64,000 nt of DNA from Streptomyces rapamycinicus NRRL 5491 (lineage in GTDB: Bacteria > Actinomycetota > Actinomycetes > Streptomycetales > Streptomycetaceae): contig NZ_CP085193.1 in NCBI RefSeq assembly GCF_024298965.1, forward strand, positions 9,176,001 to 9,240,000, given 5' to 3'. A program made the position numbers and the translations under genes. The notes under the pieces were generated by a model that saw only the letters and a program-made list of their open reading frames with translations, was not told the DNA's origin and did not search any database. Every line of letters starts with the position of its first letter. Within the stretch, counting starts at the first letter, position 1. Shown here piece after piece: positions 62,923-64,000 of this stretch.

Positions 62923-63618
62923 ATGCCCATGCTGATCCTCGTACGGCACGGCCGGTCCACCGCCAATACCGCGGGCGTCCTCGCGGGCTGGACGCCCGGT
63001 GTCGCCCTCGACGAGCGCGGTACGGCCCAGGCCGCGGCGCTGCCCGGCAGGCTGGCCGGACTGCCGCTCGCCGCCGCCGTCACCAGCCCGCTGCAGCGCT
63101 GCCGGGAGACACTGGCCCCGCTGCTCGCCGCCCGCCCCGAACTGCCGCTGCACCCCGACGACCGGATCGGGGAGTGCCACTACGGCGACTGGTCCGGCCG
63201 GAAGCTGGCCGAGCTCGCCGATGAACCATTGATGAACATCGTCCAGCAGCATCCGTCCGCGGCCGCCTTCCCCGGCGGTGAGTCCATGCGCGCCATGCAC
63301 GCGCGCGCGGTCGAGGCGGTGCGCGACTGGAACGCCCGGATCGAGCGGGAGCACGGCGCCGACGCGGTCTATCTGATGTGCTCCCACGGGGACATCATCA
63401 AGGCGCTCGTCGCGGACGCCATCGGACTCCATCTCGATCTGTTCCAGCGGATCTCGGTCGAGCCCTGCTCGGTCACCGCGATCCGGTACACCCCGACCCG
63501 GCCCTTCCTCGTGCGGCTCGGGGACACCGGGGACTTCGCCGGACTGGCGCCGCGTGAGGCGAACTCCGGCAACCGCGGCGGGGACGCGGCGGTGGGCGGC
63601 GACACGGGAGCACCGTGA
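62923..63618 (+). CDS. Histidine phosphatase family protein (MSMEG_4193-type)
   Basis: A 231-residue phosphoglycerate-mutase-fold phosphatase. LVRHGRSTANTAGVLAG carries the catalytic RHG, SPLQRCRETLAPLL the second Arg, GECHYGDWSGRKL the Glu and LMCSHGDIIKALVADAIGLH the second His. It is followed by a DUF3090 gene, a pair conserved next to mycothiol ligase genes in actinobacteria. The substrate is unknown. Confidence 0.94.
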   Translation: MPMLILVRHGRSTANTAGVLAGWTPGVALDERGTAQAAALPGRLAGLPLAAAVTSPLQRCRETLAPLLAARPELPLHPDDRIGECHYGDWSGRKLAELADEPLMNIVQQHPSAAAFPGGESMRAMHARAVEAVRDWNARIEREHGADAVYLMCSHGDIIKALVADAIGLHLDLFQRISVEPCSVTAIRYTPTRPFLVRLGDTGDFAGLAPREANSGNRGGDAAVGGDTGAP

Positions 63619-63741
63619 TCGCCGTGCGCAGTAGGGTGGTGCCGCGGTGCGAGGGCGCCGTGACAGCCGTGACCGGGCGGTCGTGACACCCAGCGGTCAG
63701 CAGTCAGTCAGCAGAGCAGTCGAACCAAATGGAGCAGGACG

Positions 63742-64000
63742 TTGTCCCGTCAGGTGTTCCTCTATGACCCGCCGGACCGTTTCGTCGCCGGTACGGTCGG
63801 GCTGCCTGGTCGCCGTACCTTTTTCCTGCAAGCGTCCGCCGGTGGCCGGACCACCAGTGTCGCGTTGGAGAAGACGCAGGTCGCCGCGTTGGCCGAGCGG
63901 ATAGACGAGCTGCTGGACGAGGTGGTGCGGCGCACCGGCGGAAACGCCCCGGTCCCGGCCGTCGCACCGACCGAACTCAGCGACACCGGACCGCTGGAAG
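63742..64000 (+). CDS. DUF3090 family protein (3' truncated)
   Basis: The first 86 codons of a DUF3090 protein: SRQVFLYDPPDRFVAGTVGL, PGRRTFFLQASAGGRTTSVA, LEKTQVAALAERIDELLDEV. The start is TTG at 63742 with GGAG 7 bases upstream; no ATG or GTG fits the conserved N-terminus. The gene runs off the window. It pairs with the histidine phosphatase 123 bases upstream. Confidence 0.9.
   Translation, partial: MSRQVFLYDPPDRFVAGTVGLPGRRTFFLQASAGGRTTSVALEKTQVAALAERIDELLDEVVRRTGGNAPVPAVAPTELSDTGPLE

Noticed and set aside
61939..63618. Longer start for the histidine phosphatase
   Set aside because: The upstream frame is antisense to corA; the RHG motif starts 7 residues after ATG 62923.

Overview
The window is a typical stretch of a Streptomyces (or very close actinomycete) chromosome. 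GC content is very high, many starts are GTG, and neighbouring genes often overlap by ATGA or GTGA. A long chaplin with a sortase motif, F420-dependent enzymes, a SpoIIE-type phosphatase and the histidine phosphatase/DUF3090 pair all point the same way. Both ends cut through genes: an acyl-CoA synthetase at the left and a DUF3090 gene at the right.

Layout. 1-3.9 kb: acyl-CoA ligase, TetR regulator, and an acyl-CoA dehydrogenase/phosphotransferase pair. 4.2-6.5 kb: HxlR regulator, F420-type NADP oxidoreductase and a quinone oxidoreductase. 7-9.2 kb: two DUF202 membrane proteins, a Nudix hydrolase and a glycine-rich anchored protein. 9.4-12.7 kb: FAD dehydrogenase, then a molybdopterin enzyme with its cytochrome b partner. 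12.7-17.1 kb: a beta-glucan module (GH6 lipoprotein, cellulose-synthase-like GT2, GT4). 17.7-24.5 kb: a catabolic-looking island (MFS importer, ABM monooxygenase, GntR regulator, F420-dependent LLM oxidoreductase, transglutaminase-like protein, aldehyde dehydrogenase, F420:NADPH oxidoreductase) with a decayed IS701-type transposase on its right. 25-35.2 kb: AraC/NmrA divergent pair, a GAF-PAS-GAF-SpoIIE-ATPase phosphatase, a channel-like membrane protein, and a PaoABC-like aldehyde oxidoreductase operon.

35.4-42.9 kb is the most interesting part. A GTP cyclohydrolase II homologue carries Met at the switch position that in S. coelicolor SCO6655 gives the formylated product FAPy. Beside it lie a creatininase-family protein that could remove the formyl group and a RibD-type reductase. 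Convergent with these is an operon of a 6-pyruvoyltetrahydropterin-synthase homologue lacking key residues, a glycosyltransferase, a methyltransferase and a YbhN-type membrane protein, preceded by an alcohol dehydrogenase and, divergently, a CDP-alcohol phosphatidyltransferase. No riboflavin-completing enzymes are present. The set looks like a pathway from GTP to a modified, perhaps lipid-linked, pyrimidine or pterin product.

43-64 kb: SDR/XRE divergent pair, a small protein-sigma factor-hypothetical trio, kdpFABC with an extra leading micro-peptide, tRNA-Leu(GAG), an M20 peptidase, the chaplin, a RecD-like protein without a Walker A motif next to a 24-base G run, an aldo/keto reductase, a second LLM oxidoreductase with a palindromic operator, a ferritin-like protein, CorA, a histidine phosphatase and DUF3090. 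GC-rich dispersed repeats fill several intergenic gaps. Family assignments come from reading motifs; no database search was run.
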